In this document: piece by piece, positions 8,568-17,809 of the stretch
Numbering within the stretch: the stretch's first letter is position 1
Layout: every line of letters begins with the position of its first letter
Assembly (NCBI RefSeq): GCF_003003285.1
Contig: NZ_PVTP01000005.1
Coordinates: forward strand, 124,001-188,000
Direction: 5' to 3'
Origin: Yoonia maritima
Lineage (GTDB): Bacteria > Pseudomonadota > Alphaproteobacteria > Rhodobacterales > Rhodobacteraceae
Length of the DNA: 64,000 bases
Notes under the pieces: model-generated
Seen by the model: only the letters and a program-made list of their open reading frames with translations
Told to the model about the DNA's origin: nothing
Databases searched by the model: none
Translations under genes and position numbers: made by a program

Positions 8568-8756
8568 ATAGATCCTCCCGACGCTTATGCTGCGTTGGTT
8601 GTGGATATTCGGTCCATAAGAACGCTACGTCGGGCGCGCTAACGGCCCGTCAGCGCCACCTGATGCGCAGTGCACACATTTGCGCGAATAGCCCCGCCGA
8701 TCACTTGCGTATTAAACCGGCCCGCGCCATATGAAACCAACAATTTTGGCGGACCG

Positions 8757-9542
8757 ATGACTTACAAAGAAACGCTTGCGCACTACCTTAGCTTACCCTT
8801 CACACGCAATTTCATCATCGGTGTCATTCTATTTAATGCCCTGATACTTGGCCTCGAAACATCCGACGCCATCATGAGCCGTTTCGGTGGTTTGATCGAA
8901 GCACTCGACACGCTGTGCCTTACAATCTTCGTTATCGAAATCGCTGCAAAGCTGGTCGCGCACGGTCGGCAATTCTTTCGCAGTGGCTGGAACCTGTTTG
9001 ATTTCATCATCGTTGGCATCGCCTTGATCCCAGCAGCCCAAGGCCTTGCCGTGTTGCGTGCCCTTCGAATTTTGCGCGTGATGCGGATCATGTCAGCCGC
9101 GCCCAGCCTTCGCCGCGTTATCGAAGGTTTCGTAACCGCGCTTCCCGGGATGGGCAGTGTGTTTCTTTTGATGGCGATCATTTTCTATATCGGATCGGTC
9201 ATGTCGACCAAGCTATTCGGCGATAGCTTTCCCCAATGGTTCGGAAGCCTAGGCCAATCGGCCTATTCGCTGTTCCAAATCATGACGCTTGAAAGCTGGT
9301 CCATGGGGATCGTCAGACCCGTGATGGCGACCTACCCTTATGCGTGGGCGTTCTTTATCCCATTCATCATGGTCACAACTTTTGCTGTCGTGAACCTACT
9401 GGTGGGTCTGATCGTGAATTCAATGCAAGACGCCCACGCCGAAGAAGCAAACGCAAGCACAGACGCCTATCGTGACGCCGTTCTACAGCGTTTGATCGCG
9501 ATCGAAAAACACTTGGATATGAAGAACGCGCCTGAGGACTAG
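8757..9542 (+). CDS. Voltage-gated sodium channel (NaChBac/NavSp family ion transport protein)
   Basis: Inner-membrane ion channel of 261 residues, the usual length of bacterial homotetrameric sodium channels. Segments S1-S3 lie at about residues 18-95. S4 carries arginines at 101, 104, 107 and 110 ([10 protein letters not shown]), the spacing of a voltage sensor. The pore has the diagnostic selectivity filter TLESWSM (177-183), then S6 and a C-terminal coiled coil (about 232-255). The start MTYKE is chosen because the 29 residues upstream in frame look non-coding. Marine roseobacters commonly carry this family; a role in motility or sodium/pH homeostasis is inferred. Confidence 0.92.
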   Translation: MTYKETLAHYLSLPFTRNFIIGVILFNALILGLETSDAIMSRFGGLIEALDTLCLTIFVIEIAAKLVAHGRQFFRSGWNLFDFIIVGIALIPAAQGLAVLRALRILRVMRIMSAAPSLRRVIEGFVTALPGMGSVFLLMAIIFYIGSVMSTKLFGDSFPQWFGSLGQSAYSLFQIMTLESWSMGIVRPVMATYPYAWAFFIPFIMVTTFAVVNLLVGLIVNSMQDAHAEEANASTDAYRDAVLQRLIAIEKHLDMKNAPED

Positions 9543-11452
9543 GCGCGTTTTCCGATTACTTCAACGCCCAAGACATCCAAAACCTTGGCTTCGATATCAT
9601 CGGCGTTCAGTCCCGCAGTGTCATACATCGCGCGTGGGCTGGCCTGATCAATAAAGGTATCAGGCAGCACCATGGACCGGAATTTCAGGCCGTGATCGAA
9701 CACGCCCTCATCCGACAATAGCTGTGCGACATGTGACCCAAAGCCACCGACACTGCCTTCTTCGATGCAGATCAGTGCCTCGTGATCAGCGGCCAGTTTC
9801 AGGATCATGTCTTTATCAAGCGGCTTAGCAAAACGTGCATCAGCCACGGTTGGATTGATGCCCTTTGCAGATAGCGCTTCGCAGGCGGCGGTCACTTCTT
9901 GCAGCCGCGTCCCGAAAGACAGGATCGCAATGCGCGATCCTTCTTTGATCATCCGGCCTTTGCCGATTTCCAGCAGTTCTGGATTTTGCGGCATCTCGAC
10001 ACCCACGCCTTCGCCCCGTGGGAAACGGAACGCAATCGGACCGTCGTCATAGGCGGCAGCCGTGGCAACCATGCGCACCAATTCAGCCTCATCAGCGGCG
10101 GCCATCACGACCATCCCTGGCAAGTTCGCCAAGAACGCCACATCGAATGCACCCGCATGAGTCGCGCCGTCAGCACCAACAAGCCCAGCGCGGTCAATCG
10201 CGAAACGGACGGGTAAACGCTGGATCGCAACATCATGCACAACCTGATCATAGCCACGCTGCAGGAACGTCGAATAAAGCGCACAGAACGGACGCATCCC
10301 GCCAGCGGCAAGACCCGCACTAAACGTCACCGCATGTTGTTCGGCGATACCAACGTCAAAGCAACGACTGGCGTAGCGTTTCATGAAACGGTCAAGGCCA
10401 GTTCCGTCAGGCATCGCAGCGGTGATCGCGCAAATCTTGGGATCATTGGCGGCCAGATCAATCAAAGTCTCAGCAAATACCGAAGTATAAGACGGCGCGT
10501 TACTTGGCGCTTTCTTTTGTTCGCCAGTAACAACGTCGAACTTTGCGCGGGCATGACCCTTATCGCTCGCATCTTCGGCGGGGGCGTATCCCTTGCCCTT
10601 TTTGGTAATCGCGTGGATCAGGATCGGGCCATCTGCGCGTTCTTTGACGGTGCGCAGCACAGACAAGAGCTGATCCATGTCGTGGCCGTCGATGGGGCCG
10701 AGGTAGGAAAAACCAAGTTCTTCGAACATCGTGCCACCGACGGTCATATGCTTCAGCATATCCTTGGCGCGTTTGGCACCTTCGCGGAATGGTTCGGGCA
10801 GCAATGACACTGCACCTTTTGCAGCCGCTTTGAATTCCTGAAACGGTTCGCCCGCGTATAGACGTGACAGATATGAAGACATCGCGCCAGTTGGCGGGGC
10901 AATCGACATTTCATTGTCGTTCAAGATCACGATCAAACGCTTGCCTAGATGACCTGCGTTATTCAGCGCCTCATAGGCCATACCAGCCGACATCGCGCCA
11001 TCACCGATTACGGCAATCGCATCGCCACCTTCGCCGCCCAGGTCACGTGCAACGGCAAAGCCAAGTGCCGCAGAAATCGACGTGCTCGAATGCGCAGCGC
11101 CGAACGGGTCATAGGGGCTTTCAGATCGTTTTGTAAAACCGCTTAGCCCACCTTCGGTCCGCAGCGTGCGAATACGATCACGACGTCCGGTTAGGATTTT
11201 ATGTGGGTAACATTGGTGGGATACATCCCAGATGATCTTGTCCTTGGGCGCATCGAACACAGCGTGCAAGGCGACGGTCATTTCAACCACACCCAGCCCA
11301 GCGCCCAAATGCCCGCCGGTCACGGACACCGCTGCGATAGTTTCGGCGCGCAGATCATCGGCCAGCTGCCGCAGCTCCGCGTCCGATAGCTGCTTCATGT
11401 CATCTGGCGTATTCACGCGATCCAAAACGGGGGTAAGTGGCTGGCTGGTCAT
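9539..11452 (-). CDS. dxs: 1-deoxy-D-xylulose-5-phosphate synthase
   Basis: Cytoplasmic thiamine-diphosphate enzyme of 637 residues that condenses pyruvate and glyceraldehyde 3-phosphate, the first step of the MEP isoprenoid pathway. Visible landmarks are [14 protein letters not shown], the ThDP motif [15 protein letters not shown]...NDNEMSI, the transketolase pyrimidine domain (FAETLIDLA...[10 protein letters not shown]) with its catalytic Glu, and a C-terminal domain. An ATG with AAGG eight bases upstream decides the start; a TTG five codons earlier overlaps the preceding stop. It directly follows the prenyl synthase gene, so precursor and chain-forming enzymes are co-expressed. Confidence 0.96.
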   Translation of the reverse strand: MTSQPLTPVLDRVNTPDDMKQLSDAELRQLADDLRAETIAAVSVTGGHLGAGLGVVEMTVALHAVFDAPKDKIIWDVSHQCYPHKILTGRRDRIRTLRTEGGLSGFTKRSESPYDPFGAAHSSTSISAALGFAVARDLGGEGGDAIAVIGDGAMSAGMAYEALNNAGHLGKRLIVILNDNEMSIAPPTGAMSSYLSRLYAGEPFQEFKAAAKGAVSLLPEPFREGAKRAKDMLKHMTVGGTMFEELGFSYLGPIDGHDMDQLLSVLRTVKERADGPILIHAITKKGKGYAPAEDASDKGHARAKFDVVTGEQKKAPSNAPSYTSVFAETLIDLAANDPKICAITAAMPDGTGLDRFMKRYASRCFDVGIAEQHAVTFSAGLAAGGMRPFCALYSTFLQRGYDQVVHDVAIQRLPVRFAIDRAGLVGADGATHAGAFDVAFLANLPGMVVMAAADEAELVRMVATAAAYDDGPIAFRFPRGEGVGVEMPQNPELLEIGKGRMIKEGSRIAILSFGTRLQEVTAACEALSAKGINPTVADARFAKPLDKDMILKLAADHEALICIEEGSVGGFGSHVAQLLSDEGVFDHGLKFRSMVLPDTFIDQASPRAMYDTAGLNADDIEAKVLDVLGVEVIGKRA

Positions 11453-11463
11453 CTTGCTACCCT

Positions 11464-12327
11464 TCAATGCGTCCGCGAAATCACAAAGCGGGCGGCTTCT
11501 TTTAACGTCTCAGCGTCGTCTCCATAGACAGATAGCGCATCACAGGCAGTTTTTACTAGGTCCGCAGCGCGACGTTTCGCCCCGTCCAGCCCTAAATGCG
11601 ACACAAATGTCGCCTTGCCTGCTGCGGCATCCTTGCCGACGGCCTTACCTACTTGCTCAGCGTCGCCTTCAATATCCAAAACATCGTCCCAGATCTGGAA
11701 CGCAAGGCCAAGGGAATCCCCGTATTGCTTAAGCGGCGCTGTATCAGCTTGGGCCATACGTGCACCTGCCATCGCAGACCATGAAATCAAAGCGCCGGTC
11801 TTACCCGCCTGCAACGCCATCACCTGTCCAAGGCTGAGCGGTGCACGTGCAGTCTCGGCTGCGATATCGGCGGCCTGTCCACCCACCATCCCGCGAACGC
11901 CAGCGGCCCGCGCCAAGGTCTGTGCTAATACAATGCGTGCGTCAGCTGCGATATCGGGGCGCAGAACACACTCGAACGCAAGCGACTGTAATGCATCCCC
12001 GACAAGTACAGCAATCGCCTCGTCCCATTTCACGTGCACGGTCGGTTGGCCGCGGCGCAGCGCATCGTCATCCATGCAAGGCAAATCATCATGCACCAGT
12101 GAATAGGCATGCATGCATTCGATCGCGGCAGCAACGGGCAGCGCTGAGGTTATCCCGTGCAGCTTGGCCGTTTCCAACACAAGAAACGCGCGCAACGCTT
12201 TGCCGCCTTGCGTCGCATATACCATACCCTTGCCGATTTCGCCGGGCAGGTTGTCCAGTTCACCAGCAATATATCGTTCAGTTTGCGCGGCGGCGGTCCG
12301 TAGCGCGACTTCAAATCCCTTAGCCAT
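11464..12327 (-). CDS. ispA: Polyprenyl (farnesyl/geranyl) diphosphate synthase
   Basis: Cytoplasmic prenyltransferase of 287 residues that joins isopentenyl diphosphate units to make C15 (or C10/C20) diphosphates. Both aspartate-rich motifs are present: DDLPCMDDD in the first (about residues 80-88) and [12 protein letters not shown] in the second (about 220). The two residues between the aspartates of the first motif fit bacterial IspA-type farnesyl synthases. The start [10 protein letters not shown] overlaps the xseB stop by eight bases; an upstream ATG would lie inside xseB. It lies in a four-gene run: HDAC-like, xseB, ispA, dxs. Confidence 0.93.
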   Translation of the reverse strand: MAKGFEVALRTAAAQTERYIAGELDNLPGEIGKGMVYATQGGKALRAFLVLETAKLHGITSALPVAAAIECMHAYSLVHDDLPCMDDDALRRGQPTVHVKWDEAIAVLVGDALQSLAFECVLRPDIAADARIVLAQTLARAAGVRGMVGGQAADIAAETARAPLSLGQVMALQAGKTGALISWSAMAGARMAQADTAPLKQYGDSLGLAFQIWDDVLDIEGDAEQVGKAVGKDAAAGKATFVSHLGLDGAKRRAADLVKTACDALSVYGDDAETLKEAARFVISRTH

Positions 12328-12556
12328 CCAGCGGTGCAGTCCCTTTGGGTTCACCATTCTCGCCAAACGTAATACGGGCGACTTTTTCTTCAGCTTCTTT
12401 CAGCTTTGCCTCGCAGCGCGCCTTTAGCGCAGCACCGCGTTCATAAAGGGCAATCGATTGATCCAAGGCCACATCACCACGCTCAAGCTGGCCAACAACA
12501 GCCTCTAGCTCTTTCATTGCGTCTTCAAAGCTCATCTCTTCAACAGGCGTGGTCAT
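12320..12556 (-). CDS. xseB: Exodeoxyribonuclease VII small subunit
   Basis: Small helical protein of 78 residues, the normal size, that binds XseA to form the single-strand exonuclease VII. The family core is clear: SFEDAMKELEAVVGQLERGD, then LDQSIALYERG and LKARCEAKLKEAEEKV. It overlaps the HDAC-like gene by four bases at its start and ispA by eight bases at its end. The xseB-ispA-dxs order is common in alphaproteobacteria; xseA is not in this window. Confidence 0.95.
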   Translation of the reverse strand: MTTPVEEMSFEDAMKELEAVVGQLERGDVALDQSIALYERGAALKARCEAKLKEAEEKVARITFGENGEPKGTAPLDG

Positions 12557-13476
12557 CGGCCTCTTTCCTCCAATACGCTGACATGGGCGCGGGCAGCATC
12601 GCCCAGTGCGTTCAGGTCATACCCACCTTCGAGCATGGACACAACGCGGCCTTCGCAATGTTCATCTGCCAGATCGCACAGACGCTGTGTTACCCAGCCA
12701 AAGTCGTCGGTTTGTAATCTCATACCCGCCAATGGATCATCTTCATGTGCATCAAATCCCGCCGATATCAGCAGAAGTTGAGGAGAAAACGCAGCAACGC
12801 GCGGGAAGACCACACGATCCATCACATCGCGGAAAGTGGCTGACCCCGTCCCTTCGGGCAATGGCACGTTCAAAACGTTGCCTACACCCGTTTCATGTGC
12901 GGCCCCGGTACCGGGATATAGCGGCGATTGATGCGTTGAACAAAAGAGGATGCGCGGATCATCCTCGACCAAATCCTGCGTGCCATTCCCGTGGTGCACG
13001 TCAAAATCAACGATGGCGACACGATCCAAACCATGGTGGTCCAGCGCATATTTCGCGGCAATCGCGATATTCCCAAAGAAACAAAACCCCATGGCGGTTT
13101 CACGTTCCGCATGATGCCCGGGGGGGCGTGTCGCACCAAACGCATTGCTAACATCACCAGACATGACCATATCAACACCACGAACAGCAGCGCCCGCCGC
13201 ACGATAGGCCGCCTGCAAAGTACCAACAGACATATGCGTGTCAGCGTCCAGTGACCGCCAACCATTTTCAGGGGCAGCGTCCCTGATCGCGGCAACGTGC
13301 GATTTGGGATGCGCACGCAGCAGATCATCTTCGGCCACAAGCGGGGCCTTCACCCTATACAAATCTAAATCGGATAGCGCATTAAGAACCGCATCCAACC
13401 GCGCCACCTGTTCAGGGTGACCCGGTGGGGTCACATGATCGTAGCAATCGTCATGGGTAATCAATGCGGTGACCAT
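12553..13476 (-). CDS. Histone deacetylase-like amidohydrolase (class II/AcuC-HDAH type)
   Basis: Zn-dependent deacetylase of 307 residues, acting on acetyl-lysine, acetylpolyamines or another acylated amide. Motifs in order are TPPGHPEQ near the N-terminus, RPPGHHAE (active-site His pair, about 116-123), VDFDVHHGNGTQ (Zn-binding Asp and His, about 154-165), ISAGFDAHEDDPLAGM (second Zn Asp) and LEGGYD with a late catalytic-side Tyr. It begins the xseB-ispA-dxs run by a four-base overlap. Its substrate in these bacteria is not known; the enzyme class is secure. Confidence 0.9.
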   Translation of the reverse strand: MVTALITHDDCYDHVTPPGHPEQVARLDAVLNALSDLDLYRVKAPLVAEDDLLRAHPKSHVAAIRDAAPENGWRSLDADTHMSVGTLQAAYRAAGAAVRGVDMVMSGDVSNAFGATRPPGHHAERETAMGFCFFGNIAIAAKYALDHHGLDRVAIVDFDVHHGNGTQDLVEDDPRILFCSTHQSPLYPGTGAAHETGVGNVLNVPLPEGTGSATFRDVMDRVVFPRVAAFSPQLLLISAGFDAHEDDPLAGMRLQTDDFGWVTQRLCDLADEHCEGRVVSMLEGGYDLNALGDAARAHVSVLEERGR

Positions 13477-13534
13477 AGCGCAGCCTTTCGTCCGAAGTGC
13501 AAACTCTCGATAAGACTAACCTAATAAATGTCGC

Positions 13535-13549
13535 GCGCCCACAGGGCGC
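13535..13549 (-). terminator. Short GC hairpin after petR
   Basis: GCGCCC-ACA-GGGCGC forms a six-base stem with a three-base loop 10 bases beyond the petR stop. On the minus strand it is followed by GCGACATTTATTAGG, a weak T-rich tail. It may end the petP-petR transcript before the HDAC-like gene. Confidence 0.45.
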
Positions 13550-13558
13550 ACAACGAGG

Positions 13559-14260
13559 TCACTCCGGAGCGAGCATATACCCAGCACCCCGAACGGTTTG
13601 CAGGTAGCGGGGTTGCTTTGGGTCCGCTTCAATCTTGCGACGTAGCCGCGTGATTTGCACATCAACTGCACGTTCTTGAGTCTGACCACCAGACCGGCTT
13701 AGCTCTTCAACCAATTGCGCGCGGCTAATCGGCTCTCCCGGATGCCCTGAGAAAATACGCATGAGCTGGCTTTCGGTTGCGGTTAAACGCACCAAGGCGT
13801 CACCTTCCCAAAGCTCTCCACGCTCAATATCGTAGCGGACAGGGCCCATGTGCATAACCTTGGGCAGAACGACGACAGGTTCGGCTTCTGGCATCCGGCG
13901 CAAGATCGCATTGATCCGCAGCAACAGCTCTTTGGGCTCAAAAGGCTTCGCTAGATAATCATCTGCACCAGCCTCTAGCCCTGAAATACGGTCATCCGTT
14001 TCCGCCTTAGCCGTCAGCAACATGATTGGCGTTGTCAGCTTTTGGCGCAGATCGCGGCACAGCGTGACACCGTCTTCGCCCGGCATCATCACGTCCAACA
14101 CAATCAGGTCAAATTCCAAACCTGACAAAATACGCCGCGCATGCGCCGCGTCACGTGCTGTCGTTACAAGAAAACCACTTCTGACCAAGAATTTACGCAA
14201 CAGGCTGCGAATACGTTCATCATCGTCCACAATTAATAAATGGGCGTCGTCAGCCTTCAT
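13559..14260 (-). CDS. petR: OmpR-family response regulator PetR
   Basis: Two-domain regulator of 233 residues. The receiver domain (about 5-120) has the acidic pair in LLIVDDDERI, the phosphoacceptor Asp in LIVLDVMMPGEDG (near 57), a Thr/Ser region in MLLTAKAE and Lys in DDYLAKPFEPKEL. The C-terminal winged helix ends with RAVDVQITRLRRKIEADP and LQTVRGAGYML. It overlaps the MarR gene by four bases, which is the petP-petR arrangement known from Rhodobacter capsulatus, where the pair affects cytochrome bc1 expression. No histidine kinase gene is adjacent. Confidence 0.87.
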   Translation of the reverse strand: MKADDAHLLIVDDDERIRSLLRKFLVRSGFLVTTARDAAHARRILSGLEFDLIVLDVMMPGEDGVTLCRDLRQKLTTPIMLLTAKAETDDRISGLEAGADDYLAKPFEPKELLLRINAILRRMPEAEPVVVLPKVMHMGPVRYDIERGELWEGDALVRLTATESQLMRIFSGHPGEPISRAQLVEELSRSGGQTQERAVDVQITRLRRKIEADPKQPRYLQTVRGAGYMLAPE

Positions 14261-14763
14261 TCTGTTCTATCCTTCATCGCCTCATAATGGTGACGCGTTT
14301 GGTCATCCATCATGGCCTCCAACACTTGCCGAAACCCCGCCACCGCGTCAGGTCCAACAGTACGATATGCCGCCCGCATTCGATCACGTTGCGCATCCGA
14401 CAATGCACGTTCTAACACAGCTCCCTCTGGTGTTAGATGCAAATGTCGTTCTCGCTTGTCCTTTTTACCGACAGTGCTCGCCACCAAACCGTCTTCGATC
14501 AATGTACGCAACACACGATTAAGCGATTGTTTTGTAACACCCAGAATTGACAGCAGGTTATTTACCGTCGTGCCAGGACTGCGATGAATGAAATGGATTG
14601 CGCGGTGATGTGCCCGACCATAAGATTTTTCTTCAAGGATACGGTCTGGGTCAGCGGTAAATCCACGATAGGCGAAAAACATCGCCTCGATCCCCTTACG
14701 CAACTGTTCGTCCGTCAGAAAAAGCAGACTTTGTCCCGTCTGTGGCTGCGGCCCGTCACTCAT
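14257..14763 (-). CDS. petP: MarR-family transcriptional regulator PetP
   Basis: Winged-helix DNA-binding protein of 168 residues. The MarR core is visible: RAHHRAIHFIHRSPGTTVNN, the recognition helix in ILGVTKQSLNRVLRTLIEDG, the wing GKKDKRERHLHLTPEG, and a helical dimerisation tail. Its coupling to petR (ATGA overlap) gives it the PetP identity. It is divergent from ilvE, so the shared intergenic dyad could influence either side. In R. capsulatus petP and petR lie upstream of the bc1 genes; here they sit beside ilvE and the isoprenoid genes. Confidence 0.85.
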   Translation of the reverse strand: MSDGPQPQTGQSLLFLTDEQLRKGIEAMFFAYRGFTADPDRILEEKSYGRAHHRAIHFIHRSPGTTVNNLLSILGVTKQSLNRVLRTLIEDGLVASTVGKKDKRERHLHLTPEGAVLERALSDAQRDRMRAAYRTVGPDAVAGFRQVLEAMMDDQTRHHYEAMKDRTE

Positions 14764-14850
14764 GCGCGTACTCCTTTTAACTCAAGGAACAATACGTCAG
14801 CTTTGTTGACATTCCAAGAATCAACTGCTAGCGAAACCCACAAAATACGC

Positions 14851-14876
14851 AATATTATGTCCAAAACGGACCTAAT
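14851..14876. promoter_or_regulatory. Dyad operator shared with the gltD-uppP region (putative Lrp-type site)
   Basis: An imperfect dyad lies between petP and ilvE, ending 34 bases before the ilvE start: ATTATGTCC, a five-base centre, then GGACCTAAT. A closely similar sequence occurs at 28934-28961. Shared bases include AATATTA, GTCC, ACGGAC and TA at the same spacing. Both target genes belong to amino-acid/nitrogen metabolism, hence the Lrp suggestion. The similarity is seen in the sequence; the regulator is a guess. Confidence 0.5.
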
Positions 14877-14910
14877 GTCGTAACAAATGCAAATTCCCGT
14901 GGAGGCGATG

Positions 14911-15780
14911 ATGGCTGGTGCATATGATGACCGTGATGGCAAAATCTGGATGGACGGCCAATTGGTCGAATGGCGCGATGCCAACGTTCACATTCTGACC
15001 CACGCTATGCACTATGCGTCATCTGTCTTTGAAGGCGAGCGCTGCTACAATGGCAAGATCTTTAAATCCGTCGAACACTCTGAACGCCTGATCAAATCAG
15101 GCAAGCTGTTGGACATGGAAATTCCATACTCAATCGAAGAAATCGAAAAAGCAAAATATGACGTTCTAAAGGCCAACGGTTGGGAAGACGCATATGTCCG
15201 GGTGGTCGCATATCGTGGCGCAGGTGAGGACATGGGTGTCGCATCCAACAAAAACCCAGTGCGCATGGCTGTCGCAGCGTGGGAATGGGGTGCCTATTAT
15301 GGCGACGCCAAGATGAAAGGCGCAAAGCTGGACATCGCGAAATGGAAACGCCCGTCACCGGAAACGATCCCAACAGCGGCTAAGGCCGCCGGTCTTTACA
15401 TGATCTGCACAATGTCCAAACACGCCGCCGAAGCCAAAGGCTGCTCGGACGCGCTGTTCATGGATTATCGCGGCTATGTCGCCGAAGCGACTGGCGCAAA
15501 CATCTTTTTCGTCAAAGACGGCGAAGTGCACACACCTGATCCAGATGCGATCCTGAACGGGATCACACGCCAGACCGTGATCGGCATGCTCGAGGCCAAA
15601 GGGATCAAGGTCAACGTGCGCCGCATCATGCCAGAAGAGCTAGAAGGGTTTGAGCAATGCTGGCTAACCGGCACCGCAGCAGAAGTAACCCCAGTAGGCC
15701 AGATCGGTGATTACACATTCGAAGTTGGCGCGCTTACACGCGAGATCGCCGAAGACTATGAAAAACTCGTTCGCGCTTAA
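14911..15780 (+). CDS. ilvE: Branched-chain amino acid aminotransferase
   Basis: PLP-dependent class IV aminotransferase of 289 residues, interconverting Leu, Ile and Val with their 2-oxo acids using glutamate/2-oxoglutarate. Family features are ILTHAMHYASSVFEGERCY near the N-terminus, AYVRVVAYRG, and the cofactor-site segment from MSKHAAEAKGCSDALFMDYR to GYVAEATGANIFFV. LNGITRQTVI and WLTGTAAEVTPVGQIG follow. GGAGG lies five bases before the chosen ATG; the ATG one codon earlier is too close to it. It is divergent from petP. Confidence 0.95.
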   Translation: MAGAYDDRDGKIWMDGQLVEWRDANVHILTHAMHYASSVFEGERCYNGKIFKSVEHSERLIKSGKLLDMEIPYSIEEIEKAKYDVLKANGWEDAYVRVVAYRGAGEDMGVASNKNPVRMAVAAWEWGAYYGDAKMKGAKLDIAKWKRPSPETIPTAAKAAGLYMICTMSKHAAEAKGCSDALFMDYRGYVAEATGANIFFVKDGEVHTPDPDAILNGITRQTVIGMLEAKGIKVNVRRIMPEELEGFEQCWLTGTAAEVTPVGQIGDYTFEVGALTREIAEDYEKLVRA

Positions 15781-15817
15781 CAGTGAACTGCGCTGATCAT
15801 CGGTTGGCTATCACGCT

Positions 15818-15997
15818 TCATGCGTGCAAGCGCTGGACCCGATAAGCATTGATCCGACCGTCGCTGGCCCTCGCCCGGCGGCGGCGCTGCAATGCTAGAC
15901 TTTGCTGACTCGGCTTCGCATTTCTTACAACAGCAATGAGTCGTCCTAAAGTGAGTCTGGTGGGGCTTTCTGGTTGATCAAGCATTTGTTTTGTCAT
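15818..15997 (-). CDS. Small uncharacterised basic protein (59 residues)
   Basis: The gene encodes MTKQMLDQPESPTRLTLGRL and continues through a central segment (IAVVRNAKPSQQSLALQ) into an Arg cluster, ending RVQRLHA. An excellent ribosome binding site (GGGAGGACAAC before ATG) supports translation. It has no signal peptide or membrane helix; the Arg-rich C-terminal half could bind nucleic acid. It fills most of the gap between ilvE and the DUF4274-like gene and is convergent with ilvE. I do not recognise a family. The remaining bases up to 16155 hold only its upstream region and that of the next gene. Confidence 0.6.
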   Translation of the reverse strand: MTKQMLDQPESPTRLTLGRLIAVVRNAKPSQQSLALQRRRRARASDGRINAYRVQRLHA

Positions 15998-16155
15998 GTT
16001 GTCCTCCCAAGTAGACCCTTAGGATAGCATATTTTGCACGCCTTAGGTGTAATCTGGGCAACTTTTTCTACATAAATCGATCATCTCATAGTTGATGGAC
16101 AAAATTCGGCCAGTTTTCAAAGTATAACCGGCCCGGTAACCAGTTCTTTGAGACG

Positions 16156-16773
16156 ATGAGAAGACGCAAGAATATGCATTCGACACGACACAAGCATGAC
16201 CAACTGAATGCAGATCTTTCTATCAGACATATTCTAAAAGGTGCGCCCCAGGATTTATGGCTAGACACGATTAGGCGCGCAAAATACGCGTCACACAATA
16301 CGCTCATCTCGTGGATGCTAAGCCAACCCGAATGTGACTTTGCAATCGCAGTTCATGCGTTTTATCGCAGCAATCCCGCAAAACATTTGGATGACCCGAA
16401 ACCGCTGCCAGCCCATCCAGAACCCGACGACATATTCTCTCGGGTCTTGATACAATGGGACATCGGTTTTTATCGCACTCACCGCCTCATGGTTGAAGAC
16501 CGCGATGCGCCATTGCGCCAGATCGCACGACTAAACCAAAAAGTTATTGCGCGCCCACGTGGGTCGTTGCCATTTCAGGTACCTACTCGCTTTCTAGAGC
16601 CAAAGGGCGGAACGAACATTAGCATCCCAGCGCACCTTTCGCCGACAGATGTGCATAAAATCTGGAAGAAATACGCTGATGCGGGACTTGATGTGCCAAC
16701 TGCGGCACCCGGCCTACCTCGCCAGATCGCTCAGATTAAGAACCGGTTCCTGCGACGGACAGAACGTAACTAA
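16156..16773 (+). CDS. Hypothetical protein, DUF4274-like segment
   Basis: Soluble protein of 205 residues with no signal peptide. Residues about 46-75 (HNTLISWMLSQPECDFAIAV, HAFYRSNP) resemble DUF4274, a short domain of unknown role with the pattern W-x-L-x-x-P-x-C-D-x-x-x-A. The C-terminal half is basic and has no recognised motif. The start could instead be the ATG six codons downstream; neither has a strong ribosome binding site. It is convergent with the DMT exporter gene, with a two-base gap. Function unknown. Confidence 0.65.
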   Translation: MRRRKNMHSTRHKHDQLNADLSIRHILKGAPQDLWLDTIRRAKYASHNTLISWMLSQPECDFAIAVHAFYRSNPAKHLDDPKPLPAHPEPDDIFSRVLIQWDIGFYRTHRLMVEDRDAPLRQIARLNQKVIARPRGSLPFQVPTRFLEPKGGTNISIPAHLSPTDVHKIWKKYADAGLDVPTAAPGLPRQIAQIKNRFLRRTERN

Positions 16774-16775
16774 AA

Positions 16776-17696
16776 CTAGCCGCCCACGTTTCCTGTCGCC
16801 TTGCGCTGTTGGGACCGCTTAAGCCCAAGCTGCCGTTCGCGCCAGATAATCAGCACACCGGCTGCAATAACAACCGAAGCCCCTAACAACATCGTTCCTG
16901 TCGGAACTTCGTCAAAGATGAAATATCCGATAACAAGCGCAAGAATCATCGAACTGTAATCAAACGGCGCAACAAGCGAAGCATCCGCGAAACGATAGCT
17001 TGAGGTCAGGAATATCTGCCCGATACCTCCGAAAAGCCCTGCAAAAATCAACATCAACGCCATTGACGCTGACGGTATCGTCCAGCCCCACGGAATCGTA
17101 AACAACGCCATGACCGACGATGTAATGGTGAACCAAAACACAATCGCGGCGGTGCCCTCAGTATTGACCAGTTTACGGACAAACACCTGCGCCAAAGCCG
17201 CCATGACCGCCCCCATCAGCACAACGAGTGCGCCTAATGTTTCGGATGCGCCCAACGACGCACCAACCGACAATCGGGGCGACAAGACGATCAAAACACC
17301 AACCATCCCCAATGCAACCGCAGACAACCGAAAAACACCAACCTGCTCGTTTAAAAACATCGCGGCAAAGATAACGACCAACAGCGGCGCTGCATAACCA
17401 ATTGCCGTCACTTCTGGCAAAGGCAGCAATCCCAGCCCGGTAAAGCCTAAGCCCATTGCAGACGTTCCAACCAAGCCGCGCCAAAAATGCCCCATCGGAT
17501 TACTTGTCTTCCAACCATGGCGCAGCTCACCCCGCAAAGCGAGCCAGCCAAGTATAATAGGAAGCGCGAAAAACGACCTAAAGAATACCGCCTCTCCCGG
17601 TGGTACATCAGCCGACGCGGCTTTGATCAAGCTCGCCATCGCCATGAACATACAGACTGACATCACCTTGAGAAGAATTCCGCGTAGGGGCTGCAT
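16776..17696 (-). CDS. DMT-superfamily (EamA) transporter
   Basis: Membrane protein of 306 residues with about ten predicted helices forming two EamA repeats (about residues 8-140 and 155-285). Typical phrases are ADVPPGEAVFFRSFFALPII in the first repeat and SSYRFADASLVAPFDYSSMI with GYFIFDEVP in the second, as in RhaT/EamA-type metabolite exporters. Substrate cannot be read from sequence. It is divergent from the desaturase gene with about 110 bases between them. Confidence 0.87.
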   Translation of the reverse strand: MQPLRGILLKVMSVCMFMAMASLIKAASADVPPGEAVFFRSFFALPIILGWLALRGELRHGWKTSNPMGHFWRGLVGTSAMGLGFTGLGLLPLPEVTAIGYAAPLLVVIFAAMFLNEQVGVFRLSAVALGMVGVLIVLSPRLSVGASLGASETLGALVVLMGAVMAALAQVFVRKLVNTEGTAAIVFWFTITSSVMALFTIPWGWTIPSASMALMLIFAGLFGGIGQIFLTSSYRFADASLVAPFDYSSMILALVIGYFIFDEVPTGTMLLGASVVIAAGVLIIWRERQLGLKRSQQRKATGNVGG

Positions 17697-17809
17697 GATT
17701 GTCTCCTTTTGGGCACCCTAGGACGCATACCCAACACATTGAAGCCTTTATTGCTTGCTACCGCTCAGCGTTAAGGTATCCGTTACACAGTCACAATAAG
17801 AAGCACTGC

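Noticed and set aside
10018-10807. Open frames of 101 and 190 codons on the plus strand inside dxs
   Set aside because: They lie wholly within the conserved dxs coding sequence and have no ribosome binding site or motif.
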